From NCBI RefSeq assembly GCF_947504145.1, contig NZ_CANNGQ010000001.1:744001-808000 (forward strand): 64,000 nt of DNA, written 5' to 3'. Below the pieces are notes generated by a model. The model was not told the DNA's origin. It did not search any database and saw only the letters and a program-made list of their open reading frames with translations. Positions within the stretch are counted from its first letter, which is position 1; each line of letters opens with the position of its first letter. Shown here piece by piece: positions 36,747 through 43,924 of the stretch. The position numbers and the translations under genes are program-made. The stretch is from an uncultured Microbulbifer sp. Lineage in GTDB: Bacteria; Pseudomonadota; Gammaproteobacteria; Pseudomonadales; Cellvibrionaceae.

Positions 36747-37547
36747 CTATGCGGCTTCCTTGGGTGGAAACAGGGGCTCGTACAGCCCCGCGGCCATGGC
36801 CTCGCGCACACGGGCCATCAGGTCGATTTCGGTGAGCTGCTGGAGGGTTTCCAGATCGTCGAGTACGTAGTAAATCGGCTGGACGATATCGATGCGGTAC
36901 GGGGTGCGCAGCGCGTCTACCGCCTCAAAGGGCGCGCGCATGGGCGCATCGCTGAGTGCGTAGAGGGTCTCTTTGGGCGATGACAGAATGCCGCCGCCAT
37001 AAATGCGCAGGCCGTCTTTGGTGTGCATCAGGCCGAATTCCACGGTGAACCAGTACAGGCGGGCGAGGTATGCGCGTTCTTTGGGTGAGGCGTTGAGGCC
37101 TAGTTCGCCGTATTTTTGCGTGAAGTTCGCAAATGCCGGGTTGGTGAGCATGGCGCAGTGGCCGAAGATCTCGTGGAAGATGTCCGGCTCTTGCAGGTAA
37201 TCGAACTCTTCCTGGGTACGGATAAAGGTGGCGACGGGGAATTTGCGCTCGGAGAGCAGGCGGAAAAAAGTCTCGAAACCGATCAGGGCGGGCACGCGGG
37301 CGCATTCCCAGCCTGTTTCCCGGTGCAGTACCTCACTGACTTCTGCCAGTTGCGGGATACGGTCGCGGGGTAGGTCGAGCAGTTCCAGGCCGTGCAGGTA
37401 TTCGTTGCAGGCGCGGCCGGGGACGACTTCCAGCTGGCGCTCGATCAGCTGCCGCCAGGTATCGTGCTCCTGTGCCGTGTACTCAATGAACCCGTTGGCA
37501 TCCGGCTCCCGGGCAACGTACTTACTGGGTTTCTTACCACTGCTCAT
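36747..37547 (-). CDS. phhA: Phenylalanine 4-monooxygenase PhhA
   Basis: 266 residues from ATG 37547, which has AGGAG seven bases upstream; the in-frame start 13 codons earlier lacks one. The non-haem iron site is FHEIFGHCAML (H125, H130) plus E170 in WFTVEFGLMH. Tetrahydropterin binding involves the preceding VPALIGFETFF region. It hydroxylates phenylalanine to tyrosine. Bacterial PhhA is shorter than the human enzyme and lacks its regulatory ACT domain. It is divergent from tyrR across 167 bp that contain a perfect TyrR box, so it is probably TyrR/PhhR-activated. Confidence 0.95.
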   Translation of the reverse strand: MSSGKKPSKYVAREPDANGFIEYTAQEHDTWRQLIERQLEVVPGRACNEYLHGLELLDLPRDRIPQLAEVSEVLHRETGWECARVPALIGFETFFRLLSERKFPVATFIRTQEEFDYLQEPDIFHEIFGHCAMLTNPAFANFTQKYGELGLNASPKERAYLARLYWFTVEFGLMHTKDGLRIYGGGILSSPKETLYALSDAPMRAPFEAVDALRTPYRIDIVQPIYYVLDDLETLQQLTEIDLMARVREAMAAGLYEPLFPPKEAA

Positions 37548-37688
37548 GGTGATCTCCTGAATGTGCGAGCGGTCTTTCGCCGCCACGTCTGTTGTTATTT
37601 GCTCTCCATTCTTAGACAGCTTGCGGGCTCTATGGCAGGGGCGAGGGCGCGAAAAAAGGAGGGGGTGGGGTGGTCTGGCTACACTTTT

Positions 37689-37706
37689 TGTAAAGAAAAG
37701 TTTACA
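37689..37706. promoter_or_regulatory. Perfect TyrR box between phhA and tyrR
   Basis: TGTAAA-GAAAAG-TTTACA matches the TyrR consensus TGTAAA-N6-TTTACA exactly. It ends eight bases before the tyrR ATG, where a ribosome-binding site should be, and lies 142 bp upstream of phhA. Confidence 0.85.
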
Positions 37707-37714
37707 GTCTGGCT

Positions 37715-39151
37715 ATGAGAATCGAAATTACCTGTACCGATCGTGTGGGGATATTGCACGAAATAATGTCAATATTCGCTGATTATCGTGTCAATGTGCG
37801 CTCGGGTGAGATCGGTGGTGACAGTGGAGACAAGGTCTATCTGTCGGCGCCAGATTTGCTCGTTGCCCAGTACCAGTCCATTGAGAGGTCATTGCACAGG
37901 GTGCGCGGTGTACGCCATGTGCGTCGCATCGAGCTGATCCCTTCTGAGCGCCGTCACTTTGAGCTGGATACGCTGCTGCGGCATGTGAATTACCCGGTGC
38001 TGTCGGTGGATCGGGAGGGACGTATCGTGGCCGCGAACCAGGCGGCGGCGAAGGCATTCGGTATCAGTCATAGCCAGGTCGCCGGTATGTCTCTGCAGCG
38101 ATTTTTGCCGCGGTTGCAGCTGGCCGAGTTGCTGCGCGGCATCACGGCGCCGCGCTATGGGTTCCCGGTTACTGTGCGCGGGCAGGAATTTACCGTGGAC
38201 TGGTCCCCAATCGCGCTCGCGGAAGGGCCCGGTGCGGTGGCCTCACTCGCGGGTGCAGTACTCACTCTAGAGCGGCGGGAGAGTGCAGAGCGGTTCGAGG
38301 CGCCTGCGCCAAAAGTCTTGTGGGACCTGGACAGGCGCCGGGAGGCCTGCCTGCGCTTGCAGCAGATGGCGCCGCTGCACGAGCCGTTGTTGATCTGTGG
38401 TGAACGCGGTACGGGGAAGACTACGTTTCTACGTGCGGCCTATTATCTGAGCCCGCTGGCGGAGCAGGGGCGGGTTCGGGAATACCGGGGGGAAGAGCTT
38501 TCCCACCAACTCCTGGCGGAAATCGCGCAGCTATCCAGTGATACCGTTGTGCTGCTGGACGACGCCAATGGCGTGACAGAATCGGTTCAGCAGGCGATGG
38601 TGTCGCTGGCCCAGGAGGGGCGCCTGCCCGCGCGCCTGATTCTTGCTTCGCACACCCTCACTGCCCTGATTCCACCCCTGCGCCAATTGCTGGAAACCCA
38701 GCGTATTCAGCTGCCCCCACTGCGAACCATGCGTCCGTCACTCGCGGGGTTCGCGGAAAAGATCCTTGAGGCAAGCAACCTCAAATTTGGTGCGGGCGCT
38801 GTTCAGGCTCTGGCCCAGCGCGATTGGCCGACCAACCTGTCTGGGTTGACGGACTGTTTACTGGCGGCAGTAAGTTGTGCCCAGACCCGTGGAGGGCGGT
38901 CGGTAGAGGCTGAGGATTTGCCATTGATCGCAGCGGACGACACATTGCCCTGGCACGACTGGGGTCGCGGATTGACGTTGAGAGAGCAGATGGAAAAGGT
39001 GGAGCGGGCAATCCTCGCGGAAACTCTCGATGCCGAAGAGTACAGCGGGCACTCCACGCGAGATCTGGCGCGGCGGTTGGGTATTTCTCATACCGCCGTC
39101 GCCAATAAGTTGCGCAAATACGGTTTGTCGAAGCCCGGCGCGGAGACCTAG
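37715..39151 (+). CDS. tyrR: TyrR/PhhR aromatic amino-acid transcriptional regulator
   Basis: 478 residues. An ACT domain (about 1-75, MRIEITCTDRVGILHEI) is followed by PAS (about 85-180), an AAA+ domain with Walker A CGERGTGKTTFLRA and a VVLLDDAN-type Walker B, then a C-terminal HTH (TRDLARRLGISHTAVANKLRKYGL). The GAFTGA loop for sigma-54 contact is absent, as in TyrR proper, so it acts on sigma-70 promoters. The start ATG has no clear Shine-Dalgarno because the TyrR box occupies that position. Divergent phhA is the likely target; autoregulation is inferred. Confidence 0.95.
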   Translation: MRIEITCTDRVGILHEIMSIFADYRVNVRSGEIGGDSGDKVYLSAPDLLVAQYQSIERSLHRVRGVRHVRRIELIPSERRHFELDTLLRHVNYPVLSVDREGRIVAANQAAAKAFGISHSQVAGMSLQRFLPRLQLAELLRGITAPRYGFPVTVRGQEFTVDWSPIALAEGPGAVASLAGAVLTLERRESAERFEAPAPKVLWDLDRRREACLRLQQMAPLHEPLLICGERGTGKTTFLRAAYYLSPLAEQGRVREYRGEELSHQLLAEIAQLSSDTVVLLDDANGVTESVQQAMVSLAQEGRLPARLILASHTLTALIPPLRQLLETQRIQLPPLRTMRPSLAGFAEKILEASNLKFGAGAVQALAQRDWPTNLSGLTDCLLAAVSCAQTRGGRSVEAEDLPLIAADDTLPWHDWGRGLTLREQMEKVERAILAETLDAEEYSGHSTRDLARRLGISHTAVANKLRKYGLSKPGAET

Positions 39152-39194
39152 TGGTCCATGCGAACAGTTACACAACTTTCCGCATGGACCACTA
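39149..39194. repeat. 14-bp inverted repeat containing both convergent stop codons
   Basis: TAGTGGTCCATGCG (39149-39162) and CGCATGGACCACTA (39181-39194) pair perfectly across an 18-base loop. The first three bases are the tyrR stop TAG and the last three are the stop of the opposing gene. No T-tract is present. Confidence 0.85.
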
Positions 39195-39545
39195 GCGTTC
39201 GATCTTGCCCAGCAGAATGTCTTTGAACATCACAAAGTCTCCCCACAGGGAATAAAAGGGGTTCTTGAAGGTGGCGGGCCGGTTGTGTTCGAAAAAGAAA
39301 TGTCCGACCCAGGCAAACCCGTAGCCGGCAACCGGCACTGCCGCGAGCAGTGTCCAGTTTTGCGAAACCAGTGCGCCGATAAGCAGGCCGATCACCAGGG
39401 CGGTGCCCACAAAGTGCAGTCGGCGGCAGGTCAGGTTGCTGTGCTCGTTGAGGTAAAACGGGTAGAACTCTTTAAATGAGCTGAATCGCGGGGTTGCCTC
39501 TGGGGCGCCAGACTCGGCCTTCTTGTCGATGGTTGTTTCCGTCAT
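39192..39545 (-). CDS. Mpo1/DUF962-like membrane protein
   Basis: 117 residues. FSSFKEFYPFYLNEHSNLTCRRLHFVGTALVIGL is the DUF962 start, with the N-terminal HxNxxxRxLHxxG-like motif (HSNLTCRRLHFVG). Two membrane hairpins follow, with a second histidine motif VAGYGFAWVGHFFFEHNRPATF. Yeast Mpo1 is an Fe2+-dependent dioxygenase acting on 2-hydroxy fatty acids; the histidines are conserved here. The bacterial role is unproven. It faces tyrR convergently. Confidence 0.88.
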   Translation of the reverse strand: MTETTIDKKAESGAPEATPRFSSFKEFYPFYLNEHSNLTCRRLHFVGTALVIGLLIGALVSQNWTLLAAVPVAGYGFAWVGHFFFEHNRPATFKNPFYSLWGDFVMFKDILLGKIER

Positions 39546-39632
39546 TTCGCTGATCTCTCTCGTGTTATTGGTATCGCAGTGATCGTGCTTTGGAATCCCA
39601 CCCCATTCTATGGGGTCTCGCGGGCCTACACT

Positions 39633-39660
39633 GGTTTACTCAGGACGGTTTACTCAGGAC
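39633..39660. repeat. Perfect 14-bp tandem duplication
   Basis: GGTTTACTCAGGAC occurs twice without a gap, upstream of the CoA transferase gene and of the divergent Mpo1-like gene. A CCCCAT-TCT-ATGGGG hairpin lies just before it at 39601-39615. Confidence 0.9.
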
Positions 39661-39692
39661 AGCCATCACTTCCGAAGTGTACGTCCGGTCTG

Positions 39693-39717
39693 GATTTAGA
39701 CCAATCAGTTCTAAATC
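39693..39717. repeat. 8-bp inverted repeat with 9-bp spacer in the CoA transferase promoter region
   Basis: GATTTAGA (39693-39700) and TCTAAATC (39710-39717) form a dyad with a one-turn spacing, suitable for a dimeric regulator. It lies 88-112 bp upstream of the CoA transferase ATG. Confidence 0.6.
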
Positions 39718-39739
39718 TGGTAATGTGCGCACACTGAAA

Positions 39740-39753
39740 ATTGTGATCACGTT
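39740..39753. promoter_or_regulatory. GTGATCAC-centred palindrome, candidate operator
   Basis: ATTGTGATCACGTT, 52-65 bp upstream of the CoA transferase start. It matches the site before gcdH (26474-26487) at 12 of 14 positions and sits at a similar distance from its gene. Confidence 0.5.
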
Positions 39754-39804
39754 TCATATTGCTGCGTACTCGTTACGCGGGGTAAAAGCACACGGAGTTA
39801 AATC

Positions 39805-41028
39805 ATGGCCGGCCCGCTCGCGCATCTCAAAGTTCTCGACCTCAGCCGTATCCTCGCGGGTCCCTGGGCCAGCCAGGTACTGGCGGATTTTGGTGCCGAG
39901 GTGATCAAGGTGGAGCGGCCGGGCAAGGGTGATGACACCCGCCAGTGGGGCCCTCCCTACCTGCGAGATGCGGATGGCCAGGACACCGCTGATGCGGCCT
40001 ATTACCTGAGCGCCAACCGGGGCAAAAAATCGATCACGGTGGATATCACCCAGCCACGCGGCCAGGCGCTGATACAGCAACTGGCCACGCAGTGCGACAT
40101 CCTGCTGGAGAACTACAAGGTGGGTGGCCTGGAAAAGTACGGGCTCGATTATCGTTCCATCAGGGCGCTGAACCCCAAGATCATTTACTGCTCGATTACC
40201 GGCTTTGGGCAGACAGGCCCTTACGCAAAGCGTGCGGGCTACGACGCCATGATCCAGGGAATGGGTGGCCTGATGAGTCTTACCGGTGTACCTGAAGGTC
40301 AGCCGGGTGCCGGGCCCCAGAAAGTAGGTGTTGCGGTAGCGGACCTGATGACCGGCATGTATGCCGTGTCCGGTGTTTTGGCAGCGGTGATTCACCGGGA
40401 CAGGACAGGGGAAGGGCAGCAGATCGACCTGGCACTGCTGGACACCCAGGTAGCCTGGTTAGCCAATCAGGCGCAGAACTATCTCACTTCCGGAAAAAGT
40501 CCGGAACGCCAGGGCACTGCGCACCCGAATATCGTGCCTTACCAGGCAGTTCCCGCCAGCGACGGCTACTTTATGTTGGCGGTGGGCAACGATGCGCAAT
40601 TTATAAAATTTTGCGAGATTGCCGGCCTGCAACAAATCGCCGCCAACCCGGCTTACTCGACCAATAGCGCCCGGGTACAGGCGCGCGAGGAACTGGTGCC
40701 AGTTATCGAGCGGGCTACACAGATGCAGCCCGCCGGCTGGTGGCTGGAGAAGTTGAGTGCAGCGCATGTGCCCTGCGGTCCGATCAACAATCTCGAGCAG
40801 GTGTTCGCCGATCCGCAGGTGCAGGCGCGCGGAATGGTGCTGGAGCAGACCCACCCGGTGGCGGGCAAAGTGAAAACCGTACGCAATCCCGTGGGGTTTT
40901 CCGCGTCTGCACTGGACTATGGCCAGGCACCACCCACTCTGGGGGAGCACACAGAGGAAGTGCTGGAAACGCTTCTGTCCCTAGACGGCGACGAGATTGC
41001 GGCACTGAAGCGCGATGGCGTGGTGTAA
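39805..41028 (+). CDS. CaiB/BaiF family (class III) CoA transferase
   Basis: 407 residues. LKVLDLSRILAGPWASQVLADFGAEVIKVERP (in part) is the family N-terminus, YYLSANRGKKSITVD follows, and the catalytic aspartate is in GYDAMIQGMGGLMSLTG (D147). Class III transferases move CoA between carboxylic acids. In pseudomonads a relative forms a pair with GcdH to activate glutarate; that role is inferred here from sequence type and the shared palindrome. CGGAGT precedes the ATG. The lysozyme-inhibitor gene follows 22 bp downstream on the same strand. Confidence 0.9.
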   Translation: MAGPLAHLKVLDLSRILAGPWASQVLADFGAEVIKVERPGKGDDTRQWGPPYLRDADGQDTADAAYYLSANRGKKSITVDITQPRGQALIQQLATQCDILLENYKVGGLEKYGLDYRSIRALNPKIIYCSITGFGQTGPYAKRAGYDAMIQGMGGLMSLTGVPEGQPGAGPQKVGVAVADLMTGMYAVSGVLAAVIHRDRTGEGQQIDLALLDTQVAWLANQAQNYLTSGKSPERQGTAHPNIVPYQAVPASDGYFMLAVGNDAQFIKFCEIAGLQQIAANPAYSTNSARVQAREELVPVIERATQMQPAGWWLEKLSAAHVPCGPINNLEQVFADPQVQARGMVLEQTHPVAGKVKTVRNPVGFSASALDYGQAPPTLGEHTEEVLETLLSLDGDEIAALKRDGVV

Positions 41029-41050
41029 ATAGAAAACCGGGAGATAAGCG

Positions 41051-41764
41051 ATGACCGTTTCGAGCGTAAAAGTAATTCTGTTTATGCTGTTGTTTACTGT
41101 GGCGGGATGTTCCGAAAGCGACGACAGAACCGAAGAACTATCCAGCCCTGATACTGCGGACGAAGCGTCGATGCCTTCCGAGACCAGTCTTGATACCACT
41201 ACCACTTCCAACACCGGTACCAACACCGATACCAACACCGATACCACACCCTCCTACGATTGCAGCCAGAAACTGAACAGTTCCATTGAGGAATTGATCT
41301 GCACCGATGGTGATCTTGCAGTCCTGGACCGGAAAATGGCCGAGGTATTCAAGGCCGCGAGCCAGACCGAAAAAGCGCAGCAGGATAAATATTTCAAAGC
41401 GCGGCAGCGCGGCTGGATAAAAGGGCGTAACGACTGCTGGAAAGCGGCGGACAAACGCGGCTGCACGGCAGACAGTTACAAGCTCGGCATTGCGGCACTG
41501 CAGGCTCGGTATGGGCTGGTCTCGGGAAAGGGGCCCGTCACCTATTTGTGCGATGGCAGCGAAGTGACAGCCACTTATTACGAAACAGACCCCGCAACCG
41601 CTGTGGCCCGTCATAAAGACGAAGAAGAACTTCTGTACATTGAGCCCAGTGGCAGTGGTGCACGTTACAGTGGACCTGGCGTAGTTATCTGGGAGCATCA
41701 AGGCGAAGCCAAAATCACCTGGGGCCAGGGCCGCCCGGAAATGCAGTGCAAAGTGCGTAGTTAA
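41051..41764 (+). CDS. LprI-MliC two-domain lysozyme-inhibitor lipoprotein
   Basis: 237 residues. The lipobox is TVAGCS (C20). A Ser/Thr/Asp linker with TNTD repeats (about 55-66) comes next. Residues 68-155 form an LprI/DUF1311 domain (YDCSQKLNSSIEELICTDGDLAVLDRKM, KYFKARQRGWIKGRNDCW). Residues 160-237 form an MliC-type domain (VTYLCDGSEVTATYY and the SGSGARYSGPGVVIW motif that plugs the lysozyme active site; C167 and C233 probably pair). The predicted role is to protect peptidoglycan from c-type lysozyme in the periplasm. The two inhibitor domains usually occur separately, though fusions exist. Confidence 0.85.
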   Translation: MTVSSVKVILFMLLFTVAGCSESDDRTEELSSPDTADEASMPSETSLDTTTTSNTGTNTDTNTDTTPSYDCSQKLNSSIEELICTDGDLAVLDRKMAEVFKAASQTEKAQQDKYFKARQRGWIKGRNDCWKAADKRGCTADSYKLGIAALQARYGLVSGKGPVTYLCDGSEVTATYYETDPATAVARHKDEEELLYIEPSGSGARYSGPGVVIWEHQGEAKITWGQGRPEMQCKVRS

Positions 41765-41912
41765 AAAGGCCCCGCAGGCAAACCCTGCGCCAATTAAAAG
41801 GAATTACGCGCAATATGCGGTGACGGATAAGGCGACTGCGCTAGTATCTGTGGGACGGCGCGCACGCGTCTGATAAAAATACGCAACACAATGCACAACA
41901 GGGAAGGGCTGC

Positions 41913-43589
41913 ATGAGTGCGATACTGCTGATGTTGCTGGGGCTCGGAGGCATGGCCGCCGGGTATTTTTTCTACTCGCGGTATATCGCTGAGCGTATCT
42001 ATCGCTTTGATCCGGATTTCGTCACTCCTGCCCATGAGTTTGAAGATGGTGTGGACTATGTGCCCACCAATAAGTTTGTACTCTGGGGGCACCACTTTAC
42101 GTCTGTTGCCGGTGCCGCACCTATTGTCGGCCCGGCCATCGCAGTCATCTGGGGCTGGCTACCTGCTTTTTTATGGGTGGTATTCGGGACGATTTTTTTT
42201 GCCGGTGTTCACGACAGCGGTGCTATCTGGGCCAGCGTGCGCAATCGCGCGCTTTCCGTTGGTTCCCTGACCGGACATGTTGTGGGCAAGCGCGCCCGCA
42301 GCATTTTCATGATCGTAATTTTCCTCGTGCTGTTGATGGTCAACGCCGTTTTCGGTGTGGTGATTGCCGGTCTGCTGATTAAAAACCCGGGATCGGTTGT
42401 GCCCATCTGGGGCGCCATTGCGGTGGCACTGGTGATCGGTCAGTTGATTTATCGCTTCAAGTTCAATCTGGGGTTGGTCTCACTGTTCGGTGTCGTTGCA
42501 CTCTATGCGCTGATCTATATCGGTCCCTCCGTACCTGTTTCCCTGCCTGAGTCTGTCGCCGGGCTGCCGGCCAATGCCGCTTGGATTCTGATCCTGTTCG
42601 CCTATGCCGCGGTTGCTTCCCTGTTGCCGGTGTGGGTACTGTTGCAGCCGCGGGATTACATTAACGGGCTGCAGCTGTTTGTAGGGTTGATCCTGCTCTA
42701 TTCGGCAGTGTTGATTGGCAACCCCGAGGTGGTGGCGCCGATGATCAACCACCAGGTGCCGGCCGGCACACCACCGCTGATTCCACTGTTGTTCGTAACC
42801 ATTGCCTGTGGGGCAATTTCGGGGTTCCACGGATTGGTCGCATCGGGCACCACCTCCAAACAATTGAACCGAGAAACCGATGCCCGATTTGTGGGATATT
42901 TCGGCGCAGTGGGAGAGGGTGCTCTGGCACTGGCTGCAATAATTGCGGCCTGCGCGGGGTTTGCGTCACTGGGAGACTGGCAGGCAGTTTACAGTGCGTT
43001 CGGGCAGGGCGGCGTGCAGGCATTTGTTGATGGTGGTGCCGCCATCCTGAATGCGGGCGTGGGTATTGATACCGCCATAGCCGGCACTATTTTGACGGTG
43101 ATGGCGGCCTTGTTTGCGGGTACCACGATGGACACCGGCTTGCGTTTGCAGCGCTACATATTCCAGGAGTTTGGTGAGATTTATGGTATACGCTGGCTCG
43201 GTAAACCCCTGCCAGCGACGCTGATGGCGGTGGGCTGTTGCGTGTTGCTCGCGTTTGGCGCGGGCGGTATTGATGGGAGTGGTGGCCTGTTGATCTGGCC
43301 ACTGTTCGGCACGACCAATCAATTGCTCGCCGGGCTTACCCTGCTGGTGATAACGGTAATACTGGTGCGGCTCAAGCGGCCAGTATGGATTACATTGATC
43401 CCGCTGGTGTTTCTGTTGTTAATGACACTGGCGGCATTACTGATTCAGCTGAACGAGTTTTACCAGAAAAAAGATTGGTTCCTGTTGAGCCTGGATCTTG
43501 TAGTGCTGGTTGCCGCTATCCTGGTTACGCTGGAATGTGTGGGTGCATTCCGCAAGACCGAAGCGCAACCGGCTGGGGAAGAGCGGTAG
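41913..43589 (+). CDS. CstA-type transporter (carbon starvation/pyruvate-peptide family)
   Basis: 558 residues with about 14-16 hydrophobic segments, shorter than E. coli CstA (about 700). Family marks are FYSRYIAERIYRFDPDFVTPA, then HFTSVAGAAPIVGPAIAVIWGW and GAISGFHGLVASGTTSKQLNRE. CstA and BtsT transport pyruvate and peptides into the cell. GGGAAGGG precedes ATG 41913. It heads a three-gene cassette with the Cys-Cys protein (41 bp later) and the ArsA-type ATPase. The promoter signal was not resolved; the 148 bp upstream holds only a small GCAGG/CCTGC hairpin. Confidence 0.9.
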   Translation: MSAILLMLLGLGGMAAGYFFYSRYIAERIYRFDPDFVTPAHEFEDGVDYVPTNKFVLWGHHFTSVAGAAPIVGPAIAVIWGWLPAFLWVVFGTIFFAGVHDSGAIWASVRNRALSVGSLTGHVVGKRARSIFMIVIFLVLLMVNAVFGVVIAGLLIKNPGSVVPIWGAIAVALVIGQLIYRFKFNLGLVSLFGVVALYALIYIGPSVPVSLPESVAGLPANAAWILILFAYAAVASLLPVWVLLQPRDYINGLQLFVGLILLYSAVLIGNPEVVAPMINHQVPAGTPPLIPLLFVTIACGAISGFHGLVASGTTSKQLNRETDARFVGYFGAVGEGALALAAIIAACAGFASLGDWQAVYSAFGQGGVQAFVDGGAAILNAGVGIDTAIAGTILTVMAALFAGTTMDTGLRLQRYIFQEFGEIYGIRWLGKPLPATLMAVGCCVLLAFGAGGIDGSGGLLIWPLFGTTNQLLAGLTLLVITVILVRLKRPVWITLIPLVFLLLMTLAALLIQLNEFYQKKDWFLLSLDLVVLVAAILVTLECVGAFRKTEAQPAGEER

Positions 43590-43630
43590 CTTCTCTGATA
43601 TTCAATCCACAGCGTGGTGAGGATGAGAGG

Positions 43631-43924
43631 ATGGAACCACCTGAAAAACCCCGAGTACCAAAAAACCTGAAGCTGGTTTTTCGGCGAATCGGTGAGCAGC
43701 TCGAGGCTTATTACAACGGCCCCTATCGCAGTGCCCTTGCGAGAGCTGAGCGGGACGAGGAAGATCTGTTTATGCTGCTGGTATACGCCGAGTCCCTCGG
43801 TATTCCCAACCCGGTCAGTGTCTACACTCTGGAGTTACAGCCGTTGATGCTGGAGCGTTTTCATCAATGGCACCAGCGAATGGGGATGGAGCGCTCTCCT
43901 CTCGATGAGATGCGGTGCTGCTGA
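43631..43924 (+). CDS. Small C-terminal Cys-Cys protein (cory-CC-star type)
   Basis: 97 residues ending DEMRCC with the two cysteines at the very C-terminus (C96, C97). No membrane segment or signal peptide. A helical N-terminal part (LKLVFRRIGEQLEAYYNGPYRSAL) and a YAESLGIPNPVSVYTLELQPLML part follow. It resembles what I recall as cory-CC-star proteins. E. coli YbdD and YjiX, which accompany CstA-type transporters, also end in RCC but are otherwise different. Its TGA overlaps the ATG of the ATPase gene, so the two are translationally coupled. A terminal CC could bind metal or be modified; the function is unknown. Confidence 0.75.
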   Translation: MEPPEKPRVPKNLKLVFRRIGEQLEAYYNGPYRSALARAERDEEDLFMLLVYAESLGIPNPVSVYTLELQPLMLERFHQWHQRMGMERSPLDEMRCC

